64,000 nt of DNA, taken from assembly GCF_003352915.1 (NCBI RefSeq), contig NZ_CP022314.1, forward strand, positions 1,121,915-1,185,914, written 5' to 3'. A program made the position numbers and the translations under genes. The stretch is from Arthrobacter sp. PM3 (GTDB lineage: Bacteria; Actinomycetota; Actinomycetes; Actinomycetales; Micrococcaceae). Under the pieces are notes generated by a model that saw only the letters and a program-made list of their open reading frames with translations, had not been told where the DNA came from and searched no databases. Below, piece after piece: positions 16,531 to 25,065 of this stretch. Position 1 is the first letter of the stretch. Every line of letters starts with the position of its first letter.

Positions 16531-17922
16531 ATGTCCGCTCCCGTCCTGTCCATCATCATCCTGGCGGTGATGTTTCTCCTGGCCACGGTGCTGCCCCTCA
16601 ACATGGGCGCCCTGGCCTTTGTCGGAGCCTTCGTGCTGGGTTCTGTCGTGCTCGGCATGTCCACGGCCGACATCCTGGCCAACTTCCCCGGCGGCCTGTT
16701 CCTGACGATCGTCGGAGTCACCTACCTGTTCGCAATTGCCCAGAACAACGGGACGATTGACCTGCTGGTCCGGGGCGCCGTGCGGCTGGTGGGCAGCAAA
16801 GTGGCCCTGATCCCGTGGGTCATGTTCGCCATCACCGCGGTGATTACCGCCGTCGGCGCCCTCTCCCCGGCCGCCGTTGCGATCATCGCGCCGATCGCCC
16901 TCAGCTTCGCCGCCAGGTACAAAATCAATCCGCTGATGATGGGCATGATGGTCATCCACGGCGCCCAGGCCGGCGGCTTCTCCCCCATCGCCGTCTACGG
17001 CGTCACGGTCAACGGCATCATCGCCAAGACGCAGCTTGAGGCCAACCCCATGGCGATCTTCCTCGCCAGCTTTCTCTTCAACCTCGCCATCGCCGCGGTG
17101 CTCTTTATGGTCCTGGGCGGCAGCAAGCTGCTTACCACCAAGACCGGACGACTCGTAGAGCAGGCAGCGGAGTCGCGGATCGCCGTCAGCGTCGGGACCC
17201 GGGCGGCCGGCGTCACCCTTCAGGGTTCGGGCTCGGACATCTCTTCGTCAGGCGTGACCGGCAAGGGGACCTCGGGCCCGGTCCAGGCCGGAGACCCGGC
17301 TGCGGCCTCGAGCGGCGCCCGCGCCAATGTCCCGCAGTTCGTGACCGTCCTGGGCCTGATCGCCCTCGCGGTCATCTCGCTGGGATTCAAGGTGGACGTC
17401 GGATTCGTCTCCATCACCATCGCCATCATCCTGGCGCTCGTCTCGCCGGCCGCCCAGAAGGGCGCCGTGAACAAGATCAGCTGGTCCACCGTCCTGCTCA
17501 TTTGCGGCATGCTCACGTTCGTTGGTGTCCTGGAGGAAGCCGGCACCATCAAGTTTGTCTCCGACGGCGTGGCCGGCCTCGGCATGCCGCTGCTCGCGGC
17601 CCTGGTGATCTGCTACATCGGCGCCGTGGTTTCCGCTTTCGCCTCGTCCACCGCCATCCTCGCGGCCCTCATCCCGCTGGCCGTCCCGTTCCTCGCCACG
17701 GGCGAGATCGGTGCCGTCGGGCTGATCGCGGCCCTGGCCGTCGCCGCCACCATCGTTGACGTATCCCCGTTTTCCACCAACGGGGCCCTGGTGCTCGCCA
17801 ACGCCTCCGAGGACGTGGACAAGGACAAGTTCTACAAGCAGATCCTGGCCTACAGCGGCGTCGTCGTCGCCGCCGGACCCGCCATCGCCTGGCTGGTCAT
17901 GGTGGTCCCCGGCTGGATGTGA
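16531..17922 (+). CDS. matC: MatC-type dicarboxylate (malonate-like) carrier
   Basis: 463 aa, about 11-12 membrane helices. The first ~150 residues have the MatC N-terminal domain features: LPLNMGALAFVGAFVLG, FPGGLFLTIVGVTYLFAIAQNNGTIDLLVRG and SPAAVAIIAPIAL; the second half contains the ion-transporter SSTAILAALIPLAVPF and DVSPFSTNGALVLA motifs, symmetric to QAGGFSPIAVYG in the first half. A Ser/Gly-rich loop of ~60 residues near 235-270 separates the halves. MatC of rhizobia imports malonate; the downstream CoA-transferase and carboxyltransferase fit a dicarboxylate. Exact substrate is inferred. Confidence 0.85.
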   Translation: MSAPVLSIIILAVMFLLATVLPLNMGALAFVGAFVLGSVVLGMSTADILANFPGGLFLTIVGVTYLFAIAQNNGTIDLLVRGAVRLVGSKVALIPWVMFAITAVITAVGALSPAAVAIIAPIALSFAARYKINPLMMGMMVIHGAQAGGFSPIAVYGVTVNGIIAKTQLEANPMAIFLASFLFNLAIAAVLFMVLGGSKLLTTKTGRLVEQAAESRIAVSVGTRAAGVTLQGSGSDISSSGVTGKGTSGPVQAGDPAAASSGARANVPQFVTVLGLIALAVISLGFKVDVGFVSITIAIILALVSPAAQKGAVNKISWSTVLLICGMLTFVGVLEEAGTIKFVSDGVAGLGMPLLAALVICYIGAVVSAFASSTAILAALIPLAVPFLATGEIGAVGLIAALAVAATIVDVSPFSTNGALVLANASEDVDKDKFYKQILAYSGVVVAAGPAIAWLVMVVPGWM

Positions 17923-18000
17923 CCGGCCGGGATGCGGCCGCCACTCTCATCAACCCGCCACAACACCGGCAGCCCACTAGCAAAAGAAGGAACATCCGTC

Positions 18001-19227
18001 ATGAGCACTGAACCAACGCCCCGGCCCGAAGGCCCGCTGTCCGGCTACCTGGTGGTGGACCTGAGCCGCGCCCTCGCCGGCCCGCACGCGGCAATGATGC
18101 TGGCAGACCTCGGAGCGCGGGTCATCAAGGTCGAAAACCCGGGCACCGGGGATGACACCCGCGGCTGGGGCCCGCCGTTCGTGGGCCCCGAGGACGATCC
18201 CCAGGCCACCTACTTCCTGTCCTGCAACCGCAACAAGGAGTCCATCGCCCTGGACCTGAAGAGCGACGACGGGCGGACCGTCCTGCGTAAACTGCTCGAA
18301 CGCGCCGACGTCGTGATCGAGAACTTCCGCCCCGGCGTCCTGGACCGGCTCGGGTTCTCCGCCGCCGGGATGCATGCCCTGAACCCGCGCCTGGTGATCC
18401 TGTCCATCACCGGCTTCGGCCACGACGGGCCGGAATCCCGGCGCAGCGGCTACGACCAGATCCTGCAGGGTGAAGCCGGGCTGATGTCCCTCACCGGCTC
18501 CGGACCGGACGATCCCCAGCGCGTGGGGGTGCCCATCGCCGATCTGCTCTCCGGCATGTACGGCGCCTTCGGCACGCTCGCGGCCCTGCTGCAGCGGGAA
18601 CGGACCGGCCGCGGGCAGATCGTCCGCACGTCCCTGCTGGCGGCCCTGATCGGGGTCCACGCCTTCCAGGGCACGCGCGCCACTGTGGCCGGCGAAGTTC
18701 CCCGGGCCCAGGGCAACCACCACCCCTCAATCGCCCCCTACGGACTGTTCCGCTGCCGGCGGGGCCGGGTGCAGATCAGCGTGGGCAGCGAGAAACTCTG
18801 GGCCACGTTCGCCGCCACGTTCGGGATCGACACCCGGCCGGAATTCGCCACCAACGCGGACCGCGTCCGGAACCGGGAAAAGGTGATCGAAGAGGTGGAG
18901 CGCGTGTTCTCGGACTACGACGCCGGACCGCTGCTGGCCAAACTCAACGACGCCGGGATCCCGGCCGGCAAGGTCCGGACTCTGGACGAGGTGTACGCGT
19001 GGGATCAGGTGCATTCCCAGGGCCTGGTGATTGACGTGGACCACAAGGTCCTGGGCAATGTGAGCCTGCCGGGGCCGCCGCTGCGGTTCTTCGCGTCCGC
19101 CGACACCGCAGAAACCACCCTCCAGGCCCACACGGCTCCGCCGCTGCTGGACCAGGACGGGGACCGGATCCGGCAATGGCTGGGGCTCTCCGCAGCGGGC
19201 GGATCCGGCCGGGGGGAAGGCCGGTGA
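18001..19227 (+). CDS. Class III (CaiB/BaiF) CoA-transferase
   Basis: 408 aa from ATG 18001, preceded by GAAGGAAC. Begins with GYLVVDLSRALAGPHAAMMLADLGARVIKVENP, the family's N-terminal signature. The catalytic Asp is D152 in RRSGYDQILQGEAG. The enzyme moves CoA from one acyl-CoA to a free acid. Placed between a dicarboxylate carrier and a carboxyltransferase, it probably makes the CoA ester of the imported acid (for example malonyl-CoA from malonate with acetyl- or succinyl-CoA as donor). Its stop overlaps the next start as GTGA. Confidence 0.92.
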   Translation: MSTEPTPRPEGPLSGYLVVDLSRALAGPHAAMMLADLGARVIKVENPGTGDDTRGWGPPFVGPEDDPQATYFLSCNRNKESIALDLKSDDGRTVLRKLLERADVVIENFRPGVLDRLGFSAAGMHALNPRLVILSITGFGHDGPESRRSGYDQILQGEAGLMSLTGSGPDDPQRVGVPIADLLSGMYGAFGTLAALLQRERTGRGQIVRTSLLAALIGVHAFQGTRATVAGEVPRAQGNHHPSIAPYGLFRCRRGRVQISVGSEKLWATFAATFGIDTRPEFATNADRVRNREKVIEEVERVFSDYDAGPLLAKLNDAGIPAGKVRTLDEVYAWDQVHSQGLVIDVDHKVLGNVSLPGPPLRFFASADTAETTLQAHTAPPLLDQDGDRIRQWLGLSAAGGSGRGEGR

Positions 19228-20804
19228 GCACGAGACTGGAACAGAATATGCGGCGTCTGGACGCCGCCGGCCTCATCGCAGCCGTCCTGGATCCCGGCTC
19301 CTACCGCAGCTGGGACACCGCGGTGACCGATCCGGCTCCGGACGCAGCCTACCGGGAGGAACTGGCCGCGGCCCGGGCCAAGACCGGTGTGGACGAATCC
19401 GTCCTCACCGGCGAAGGCCGGATCCGCGGCCGCCGCGTGGCCGTCGTCGTCAGTGAATTCCGGTTCCTCGCCGGCTCCATCGGCCAGGCCGCGGCGGAAC
19501 GGATCGTTGCCGCCGTCGAGCGCGCCACCCGTGAAGGCCTGCCCCTGCTCGCAGGGCCGGCCTCGGGCGGCACCCGGATGCAGGAAGGAACCATCGCGTT
19601 CCTGTCCATGGTGAAAATCACCGCGGCCGTGCGGACCCACCGGCAGGCCGGACTGCCCTACCTGGTCTACCTGCGGCATCCCACCACCGGCGGCGTCATG
19701 GCCTCGTGGGGCTCCCTCGGCCACATCACCGCCGCCGAGCCCGGCGCCCTGCTCGGCTTCCTCGGCCCCCGGGTCTACGAGGCCCTGCACGGCGAGCCGT
19801 TCCCCGCGGGCATCCAGAGCGCCGAAAACCTCTTCGACAAGGGGCTGATCGACGCGGTGGTCCCGCCCGGTCAGCTCTCCGGCGTCCTCGACTGTGCGCT
19901 GCGCATCCTGGCCACCGGCCCGGGCCCGCTGCCGGCGCCCCCGGCGACGCTGTCCGTGATGCCGTCCCGCATCGGCGCCTGGGAATCGATCGGCATCTCC
20001 CGCGATCCGCGCCGTCCGGATCTGCGGCAACTGCTGGCCCACGGCGCCCGGGATGTCCTGCCGCTCCACGGCACCGGCCAGGGCGAAAAGGATCCCGGTC
20101 TGCAGCTGGCCCTGGCCCGTTTCGGTGCGGAATCCTGCGTGGTGATCGGCCACACCCGGCCCAAACCCGGGCGGCCGACGGCGATGGGCCCGGCGTCGCT
20201 GCGGGAGGCACGCCGCGGCATGCATCTGGCCGAAGAACTCCGGCTGCCGCTGCTCACCGTCATCGATACGGCCGGCGCGGCCCTGTCCCCGGAGGCCGAG
20301 GAAGGCGGCCTGGCCGGCGAGATCGCCCGTTCCCTGCATGACCTGATCGGGCTGAACGTTCCCACGGTGTCCGTCCTGCTCGGCCAGGGCGCCGGCGGTG
20401 GTGCCCTGGCGTTGCTTCCCGCGGACCGGACCATCGCGGCCCAGCATGCCTGGCTGTCTCCCCTGCCGCCGGAGGGCGCCAGCGCAATCGTCCACCGGAG
20501 CACCGACTTCGCACCGGCGATGTCCGCGGCCCAGGGCGTCAACGTCGCATCCCTGTACGCGGCAGGGCTCGTGGAGCACCTCGTGGACGAACGGCCCGAC
20601 GCCGCACACGAGGCGCAAGCGTTTTGCCGGCGCCTCGGCCTCGCGATCGAATACGAGCTCGCCGCCCTCGCCGGGGCCGGGACCGCCGGGCTGCTCACCG
20701 GACGGCTCGGGAAATACGCCCGGCTGGGCAACTACCTTGCACCCGGGCACAACGTACCCCGGGACCCTGTCCAGGCCGGCGGGGCCGGCCGGGGGCAGAG
20801 CTGA
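19224..20804 (+). CDS. Fused AccD-AccA-type carboxyltransferase
   Basis: 526 aa from GTG 19224, overlapping the CoA-transferase stop. Residues ~60-250 match the beta (AccD) crotonase-fold half, including GPASGGTRMQEGTIAFLSMVK; residues ~260-500 match the alpha (AccA) half with LTVIDTAGAALSPEAEEGG and VLLGQGAGGGALALLPADR. The Cys4 zinc ribbon of bacterial AccD is absent. No biotin carboxylase or biotin carrier gene is nearby, so the protein may work in reverse as a decarboxylase of malonyl-CoA, as the related MdcD/MdcE subunits do for malonyl-ACP, or borrow biotin subunits from elsewhere in the genome. Confidence 0.85.
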   Translation: MSTRLEQNMRRLDAAGLIAAVLDPGSYRSWDTAVTDPAPDAAYREELAAARAKTGVDESVLTGEGRIRGRRVAVVVSEFRFLAGSIGQAAAERIVAAVERATREGLPLLAGPASGGTRMQEGTIAFLSMVKITAAVRTHRQAGLPYLVYLRHPTTGGVMASWGSLGHITAAEPGALLGFLGPRVYEALHGEPFPAGIQSAENLFDKGLIDAVVPPGQLSGVLDCALRILATGPGPLPAPPATLSVMPSRIGAWESIGISRDPRRPDLRQLLAHGARDVLPLHGTGQGEKDPGLQLALARFGAESCVVIGHTRPKPGRPTAMGPASLREARRGMHLAEELRLPLLTVIDTAGAALSPEAEEGGLAGEIARSLHDLIGLNVPTVSVLLGQGAGGGALALLPADRTIAAQHAWLSPLPPEGASAIVHRSTDFAPAMSAAQGVNVASLYAAGLVEHLVDERPDAAHEAQAFCRRLGLAIEYELAALAGAGTAGLLTGRLGKYARLGNYLAPGHNVPRDPVQAGGAGRGQS

Positions 20805-20828
20805 CAGGGACGGCTTACGGGGCCGCGG

Positions 20829-21575
20829 CTACAGCAGGCTCGCGAAGTCCGCTTTGCTGAGCGCGGCGTAGCGGCCGTAGGCGGCGACCACGGCGGCCTC
20901 GATGGCAGCGACGTCGAGTCCCGGCACGAGGTCATCGGCCGCCCCCGCCGTCGCCGGGTCCCACTCCAGGCCGAGCGCGGCGTAGCTGGCCTCCAGGACA
21001 GCGCGGATCGGGGCGGAATTCTCCACCACGATCACTGAACTGAAGAGCCAGCCGCCGGCGACCACCCGCTGGGCCGTGCCTACCAGTTTAATCCGGCGCT
21101 CCGGGACCTGCGGGTCGGTGCCGTGCACGCTGAATTCGCCGGGGCAGTATTCCCCCGGGATCTCGCCGACGCCGGCATCCACGCCCGCGTCGCGCAGCGC
21201 CCGGGCGAGCAGTTCGCCAAACAACGCAAAGCGGCCCTTGGCCCCGGCGATCGCGTCGGCGTCGGGTTCCAGGTGATCGATGACCAGCGTTCCCTGGTGG
21301 TACGCGGCGGCGCGGCCCCCGGCTTTGCGGACCAGGGGCTCGAAGCCCTGCTCCCGGCAGGCAGCGGCTGCGGCCTCGAACCCGGGCAGGTGCGTGTCGC
21401 GCTGCCCGAACGCCACCGTGGGAACCGGGCGGTAGAGCCGCAGAGTGGGACCCAGCGCGCCGGCCTTGACCTTCTGGAGCAGCCCGAGGGCGAAGTCGAG
21501 GTCGGCGGCGGCGCCGAGGGATTCTTCCTGCCGGACCAACGTCAGTGTCCGGGGTCCGGCCGGTGCCTGCGGCAT
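20829..21575 (-). CDS. Lipoate-protein ligase A / LipB-fold family protein
   Basis: 248 aa from ATG 21575, which has AAGGGAGC upstream. The biotinyl/lipoyl transferase fold is visible: LRLYRPVPTVAFGQRDTHLPGF, VRKAGGRAAAYHQGTLVIDHL (the RxxGGxxxxH lipoyl-AMP motif) and GEIPGEYCPGEFSV, then RRIKLVGTAQRVVAGGWLFSSVIVV with the ligase-type lysine in IKLVGTAQR. Size is short for a ligase with the C-terminal accessory domain, so it may be a LipL/LipM-like transferase. Divergent start only 16 bp from a DUF2177 gene. Confidence 0.82.
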   Translation of the reverse strand: MPQAPAGPRTLTLVRQEESLGAAADLDFALGLLQKVKAGALGPTLRLYRPVPTVAFGQRDTHLPGFEAAAAACREQGFEPLVRKAGGRAAAYHQGTLVIDHLEPDADAIAGAKGRFALFGELLARALRDAGVDAGVGEIPGEYCPGEFSVHGTDPQVPERRIKLVGTAQRVVAGGWLFSSVIVVENSAPIRAVLEASYAALGLEWDPATAGAADDLVPGLDVAAIEAAVVAAYGRYAALSKADFASLL

Positions 21576-21591
21576 GTTGTTATGCTCCCTT

Positions 21592-21981
21592 ATGGTCATC
21601 CTGCAATTCCTCGTCGTAGCGGCCGCGTTCGCCGTCATCGATGCCATCTGGCTCAAGACGATGAACCCGTTCTACCGCCGCCAGATCGGTGACCTGCTGG
21701 CCGACAAGCCCAATCTAGGGTACGCGGTGGTGTTCTACGTGATCTACATTGCAGGGATCGTGTTCTTCGCCTTGGGCCCGGCGCTCGACGGCGGCACCTG
21801 GCTCACCGCCGTCGGCTACGGCGCCGCCCTGGGCGTGTTCGGCTACGCCACCTACGATCTGACCAACGCCGCCACGCTCAGGACCTGGCCGTGGCAGCTG
21901 ATCATCATCGACATCCTGTGGGGCGCCGTTCTGACGGCCCTGGCCACCCTGGCCGGCTGGCTGGTCTTCCACACGAGCTAG
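21592..21981 (+). CDS. DUF2177 family membrane protein
   Basis: 129 aa, four predicted helices. Contains the family's features: FAVIDAIWLKTMNPFYRRQIGDLL near the N-terminus, GYAVVFYVIYIAGIVFFAL, and GVFGYATYDLTNAATLRTWPWQLIIIDILWG. Function of the family is unknown. ATG 21592 is chosen; ATG 21574 in the same frame would add six residues. Neither has a clear ribosome site, and translation may begin on a leaderless or very short leader RNA. Its promoter must lie inside the divergent ligase gene. Confidence 0.8.
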   Translation: MVILQFLVVAAAFAVIDAIWLKTMNPFYRRQIGDLLADKPNLGYAVVFYVIYIAGIVFFALGPALDGGTWLTAVGYGAALGVFGYATYDLTNAATLRTWPWQLIIIDILWGAVLTALATLAGWLVFHTS

Positions 21982-22010
21982 GACCCGCCAGGGTCAGGAT
22001 TGGCGCCGGG

Positions 22011-22814
22011 TCAGGACTTCCGCAGCGTCAGGATCTGCTCGGCGCGGCCGAACGGTCCGGTGAGGTCGTGCAGCACGGTGGAGGTCAGCCCGATCCCGTC
22101 CGTGCCGAACGAGACCTCGTTGTCCAGGCCCAGCCACTCCCCCTCCGGCTGCCGGTACATGTGGACCTGCAGATCCAGATTGGGAAAGGCGTAGCTGCCC
22201 TTGCCCGGCGGGACGCGGGCGGCGATGCCGTTGGCTGTGTCCACGAGCCCGATCAGCCGGGCGAGGTCACCGCTGTCGGCACGGTCGGTCAGCGGGTGGT
22301 CGGTGTGCAGCCACACCGTGCCGGAGCCTGCGCGGTGGCCGGCGGCGATCCGCATGTGGAGCGAGGCGATGTAGCCGCCGGGCCAGATTTCCGCGGCGTC
22401 GTACGGTTCGCAGTCCTCCGGCGCAGGGATCCGCGGATCCTCGAACGCCGCGATCGCGGAGGTGTCCGAGGTGATCATCCGCCAGGCGGTGGCCCGGATC
22501 GCCGTGCGTCCGGCCGCCACGAGCTCGGCCTGCACCAGCTCGATGGTCCGGCCGGGACGGAGCGTCGAGGTCACCACTTCAAACTCCCCGCCGGGGATAA
22601 GGCCAAGGATCTCGTAGCTGATCCGGGCCATGCGCATGTCCTCCCGCGGCTCATGCCTGGCCAGGCAGTCGGCCATGATGCCGGACGCGGGGGCCATGTG
22701 CTGCTCGTGTTCATTCCAGGCACCCTGCGCGTGGATCGTGGAACGGAACCGCCCTTCCCCCAGCACCTGGTAGTAGGAATCGCCCTCGGCCAGAACAGGC
22801 AGTTCAGCAGTCAA
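22011..22814 (-). CDS. Acyl-CoA thioesterase family protein (double hotdog)
   Basis: 267 aa, cytosolic. The N-terminal half (GEGRFRSTIHAQGAWNEHEQHMAPASGIMADCLARH) and the later EFEVVTSTLRPGRTIELVQAELVAAGRTAIRATAWRM stretch match the TesB-like double-hotdog thioesterases of actinobacteria (acyl-CoA thioesterase 4HBT_3 type); the C-terminal half has the matching GIGLTSTVLHDLTGPFGRAEQILTL. Substrate chain length cannot be told. It converges with the DUF2177 gene with 29 bp between stops. Confidence 0.8.
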   Translation of the reverse strand: MTAELPVLAEGDSYYQVLGEGRFRSTIHAQGAWNEHEQHMAPASGIMADCLARHEPREDMRMARISYEILGLIPGGEFEVVTSTLRPGRTIELVQAELVAAGRTAIRATAWRMITSDTSAIAAFEDPRIPAPEDCEPYDAAEIWPGGYIASLHMRIAAGHRAGSGTVWLHTDHPLTDRADSGDLARLIGLVDTANGIAARVPPGKGSYAFPNLDLQVHMYRQPEGEWLGLDNEVSFGTDGIGLTSTVLHDLTGPFGRAEQILTLRKS

Positions 22815-22983
22815 CGTCGACCTTTCGCAGCTTCCATCGGAGAATTCCAGACCACCCTATCGCCTCAGGCGCCGACCGCCCGGCGTCCGCTGCGGACGCC
22901 ATGCTCAATATTCAGCGTTCGGCCAGCCGGACTGGGTAGACTCGATCCCAGCGTCCGCGACTATTTACCGAAGGGGTGCCCTC

Positions 22984-23694
22984 CTGATCCGAGTCATCAG
23001 CTACAACCTCCGCAAGCACAAGGCCAGTGGTGAGCTGGTCGATCTGGCCCGCGATTTCGAAGTTGATGCTTTGTGCCTCCAGGAGTGCGACACCGAGGAC
23101 CTGCCGGCCACCATCGGCAATCTGCACCTGGCCGACGCCACCCGAGGCAACCGGCTGGGGCTGGCGATCTACTACCGCAAGGACCGCTTCACGGCCTTCG
23201 ACACCAAAACGTTCGCGTTGAAGAAGTCCCTGCACGACCGGGTCCTGGCCCCCGCGCACGAGCGGCTCATCGGCACCCGCGTCATGGACAACGAAACCGA
23301 CCACGAACTCGTCATCGCGTCCTTCCACGCAGCGCCGCTGACGGCGTCGAACTCGCTGCGGCGCAACCAGATCCATGCCGCCCACGCGGAGCTCCTGAGC
23401 ATGGGCGGCGGCTTGATGTCGCTGATGGTCGGTGACTTCAACTACCCGTTCTTCACCAAGTCCCTGACTGCGCAGATGAAGGACGCCGGCTACGACCTCT
23501 CGCTCAGCGACCGCCGGACCTACACCCGCTACAAGGTCTTCAAGGGCCACTTCGACTTCGCCACGTCGCAGGGGCTGGAAATTGAAAGCGTGGAGACGCT
23601 GCCCCGCGGCGCCTCGGACCACCTCCCCATCCTGATCTCGGCGGAATACGGCCAGGAAGCATCCGGGAACGGTTCGGGTCCGGCCGGTACGTAG
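22984..23694 (+). CDS. Endonuclease/exonuclease/phosphatase family protein
   Basis: 236 aa if started at CTG 22984. The fold's first strand IRVISYNLRKHK begins directly after this codon, and GAAGGGG sits 6-7 nt upstream, while no ATG, GTG or TTG exists in frame until ATG 23071, which would delete the catalytic YNLR and CLQECD (metal-binding Glu) motifs. Later motifs are intact: VGDFNYPFF and GASDHLPILI. Family members cut phosphodiesters in DNA, RNA, lipids or inositol phosphates with Mg2+. No signal peptide, so cytosolic. Substrate unknown. Confidence 0.8.
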   Translation: MIRVISYNLRKHKASGELVDLARDFEVDALCLQECDTEDLPATIGNLHLADATRGNRLGLAIYYRKDRFTAFDTKTFALKKSLHDRVLAPAHERLIGTRVMDNETDHELVIASFHAAPLTASNSLRRNQIHAAHAELLSMGGGLMSLMVGDFNYPFFTKSLTAQMKDAGYDLSLSDRRTYTRYKVFKGHFDFATSQGLEIESVETLPRGASDHLPILISAEYGQEASGNGSGPAGT

Positions 23695-23799
23695 GCGCCG
23701 GCCCGGTAAGCGCACCCGGAAAGAACACCCGGTGAACAAGCGGTGAACCCGGCATAGAAAGCACCCTTATCTTAACTTTGGCGTGATCTACTGCTGGGC

Positions 23800-25065
23800 G
23801 TGAACTTTTCCAGACGCACATTTCTGACCGCCGGAACGGCAACGGCCACCGCCTTGGCCACCGGCAGCACGCTCCGGGCGGCAACAGCCGCCACGCCCGC
23901 GCTGCCGGCACCCGCAGCCTCCGGAATCGACCACATCGTCGTCGTGATGATGGAGAACCGCTCCTTCGACCACTTCCTCGGCTGGCTGCCGGGGGCCGAC
24001 GGGAAACAGCCCGGGCTGAGCTACATCGACCGCTACGGCATCCCGCACTCGACCCACCGCCTGACGGACTTCCAGGGCTGCGGCCATCCGGATCCGGACC
24101 ATTCCTACGAGGGCGGCCGGATCCAGTACAACAACGGCAAAAACGACGGCTGGCTCCGCGCCGGCGAGAACGACGAGTTCGCCGTCGGCTACTACGACGC
24201 CGCCGACCTCGACTTCTGGCGGCAGGCCGGCCCCGACTGGACGGTCTGCGACCGGTACTTCGCGGCCACCATGGCCGAAACCTACCCGAACCGTTTCTAC
24301 CAGCACGCCGCCACTACCGACCGGATCCATAACTCAACGGCCACCAGCGCGCTGCCGACCATCTGGGACCGGCTGGCCGCCGCCGGGGTGTCCGGCAAGT
24401 ACTACTACGGCGACATCCCCTTCACTGCACTGTGGGGCGCCAAGTACCAGGGCATCTCGCACCACTACTCCGGGTTCCTCTCCGACTGTTCCGCGGGGAC
24501 GCTGCCCGCCGTGTCCGTTGTGGATCCGCGCTTCACCGACGAGGGCTCGGGAACCTCCGGTGACGACCACCCGCACGCGGACATCCGCTCCGGCGAGACG
24601 TTCCTCGCAGAGGTCTACAACGCGGTGACTGCGGGCCCGGGCTGGGCCAACACGATGCTGGTGATCAACTACGACGAGTGGGGCGGGTTCTACGACCACG
24701 TCCCACCGGCGACGGCCCCGGACACCAGCCCGGCCACAGCCCTGCGCGGCTTCCGGGTTCCCTCCCTGGTGGTCTCGCCCCGCGCCCGGCGCCGGTATGT
24801 CGCCCACGACGCCTACGACCACACGTCCGTGCTCAAAGCCATCGAATGGCGCTGGAACCTGGCTCCGTTGACCCCGCGCGACAAGGCAGCGCGGAACATC
24901 GCCGAAGTCCTGGACTTCGGCGCACCGGCCAACCTGACCGCACCCACGTACCTTGTTCCGCCGTTCGTGGCCGGGCCCGCCTGCGCACCTGTAGGACCGC
25001 CCCCGGCCGAGGAATGGTCCGGACTGAAACAGAAAGCACTCGCCGACGGATGGAAACTGCCTTGA
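23800..25065 (+). CDS. Tat-exported phosphoesterase (phospholipase C / acid phosphatase family)
   Basis: 421 aa from GTG 23800. A twin-arginine signal (SRRTFLTAG, then an Ala-rich segment to about residue 35) directs export of the folded enzyme. The PF04185 signature IDHIVVVMMENRSFDHFLGW follows at once, with Asp/Glu metal ligands, MAETYPNRFYQHAATTD, and INYDEWGGFYDHVPPA near 290. Such enzymes cleave phospholipids or phosphomonoesters and are often phosphate-regulated. A second secreted phosphoesterase gene overlaps its 3' end. Confidence 0.88.
   Translation: MNFSRRTFLTAGTATATALATGSTLRAATAATPALPAPAASGIDHIVVVMMENRSFDHFLGWLPGADGKQPGLSYIDRYGIPHSTHRLTDFQGCGHPDPDHSYEGGRIQYNNGKNDGWLRAGENDEFAVGYYDAADLDFWRQAGPDWTVCDRYFAATMAETYPNRFYQHAATTDRIHNSTATSALPTIWDRLAAAGVSGKYYYGDIPFTALWGAKYQGISHHYSGFLSDCSAGTLPAVSVVDPRFTDEGSGTSGDDHPHADIRSGETFLAEVYNAVTAGPGWANTMLVINYDEWGGFYDHVPPATAPDTSPATALRGFRVPSLVVSPRARRRYVAHDAYDHTSVLKAIEWRWNLAPLTPRDKAARNIAEVLDFGAPANLTAPTYLVPPFVAGPACAPVGPPPAEEWSGLKQKALADGWKLP

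Noticed and set aside
19005..20750. 580-codon minus-strand open frame opposite the carboxyltransferase
   Set aside because: No family features, and the plus strand carries full AccD and AccA motifs.
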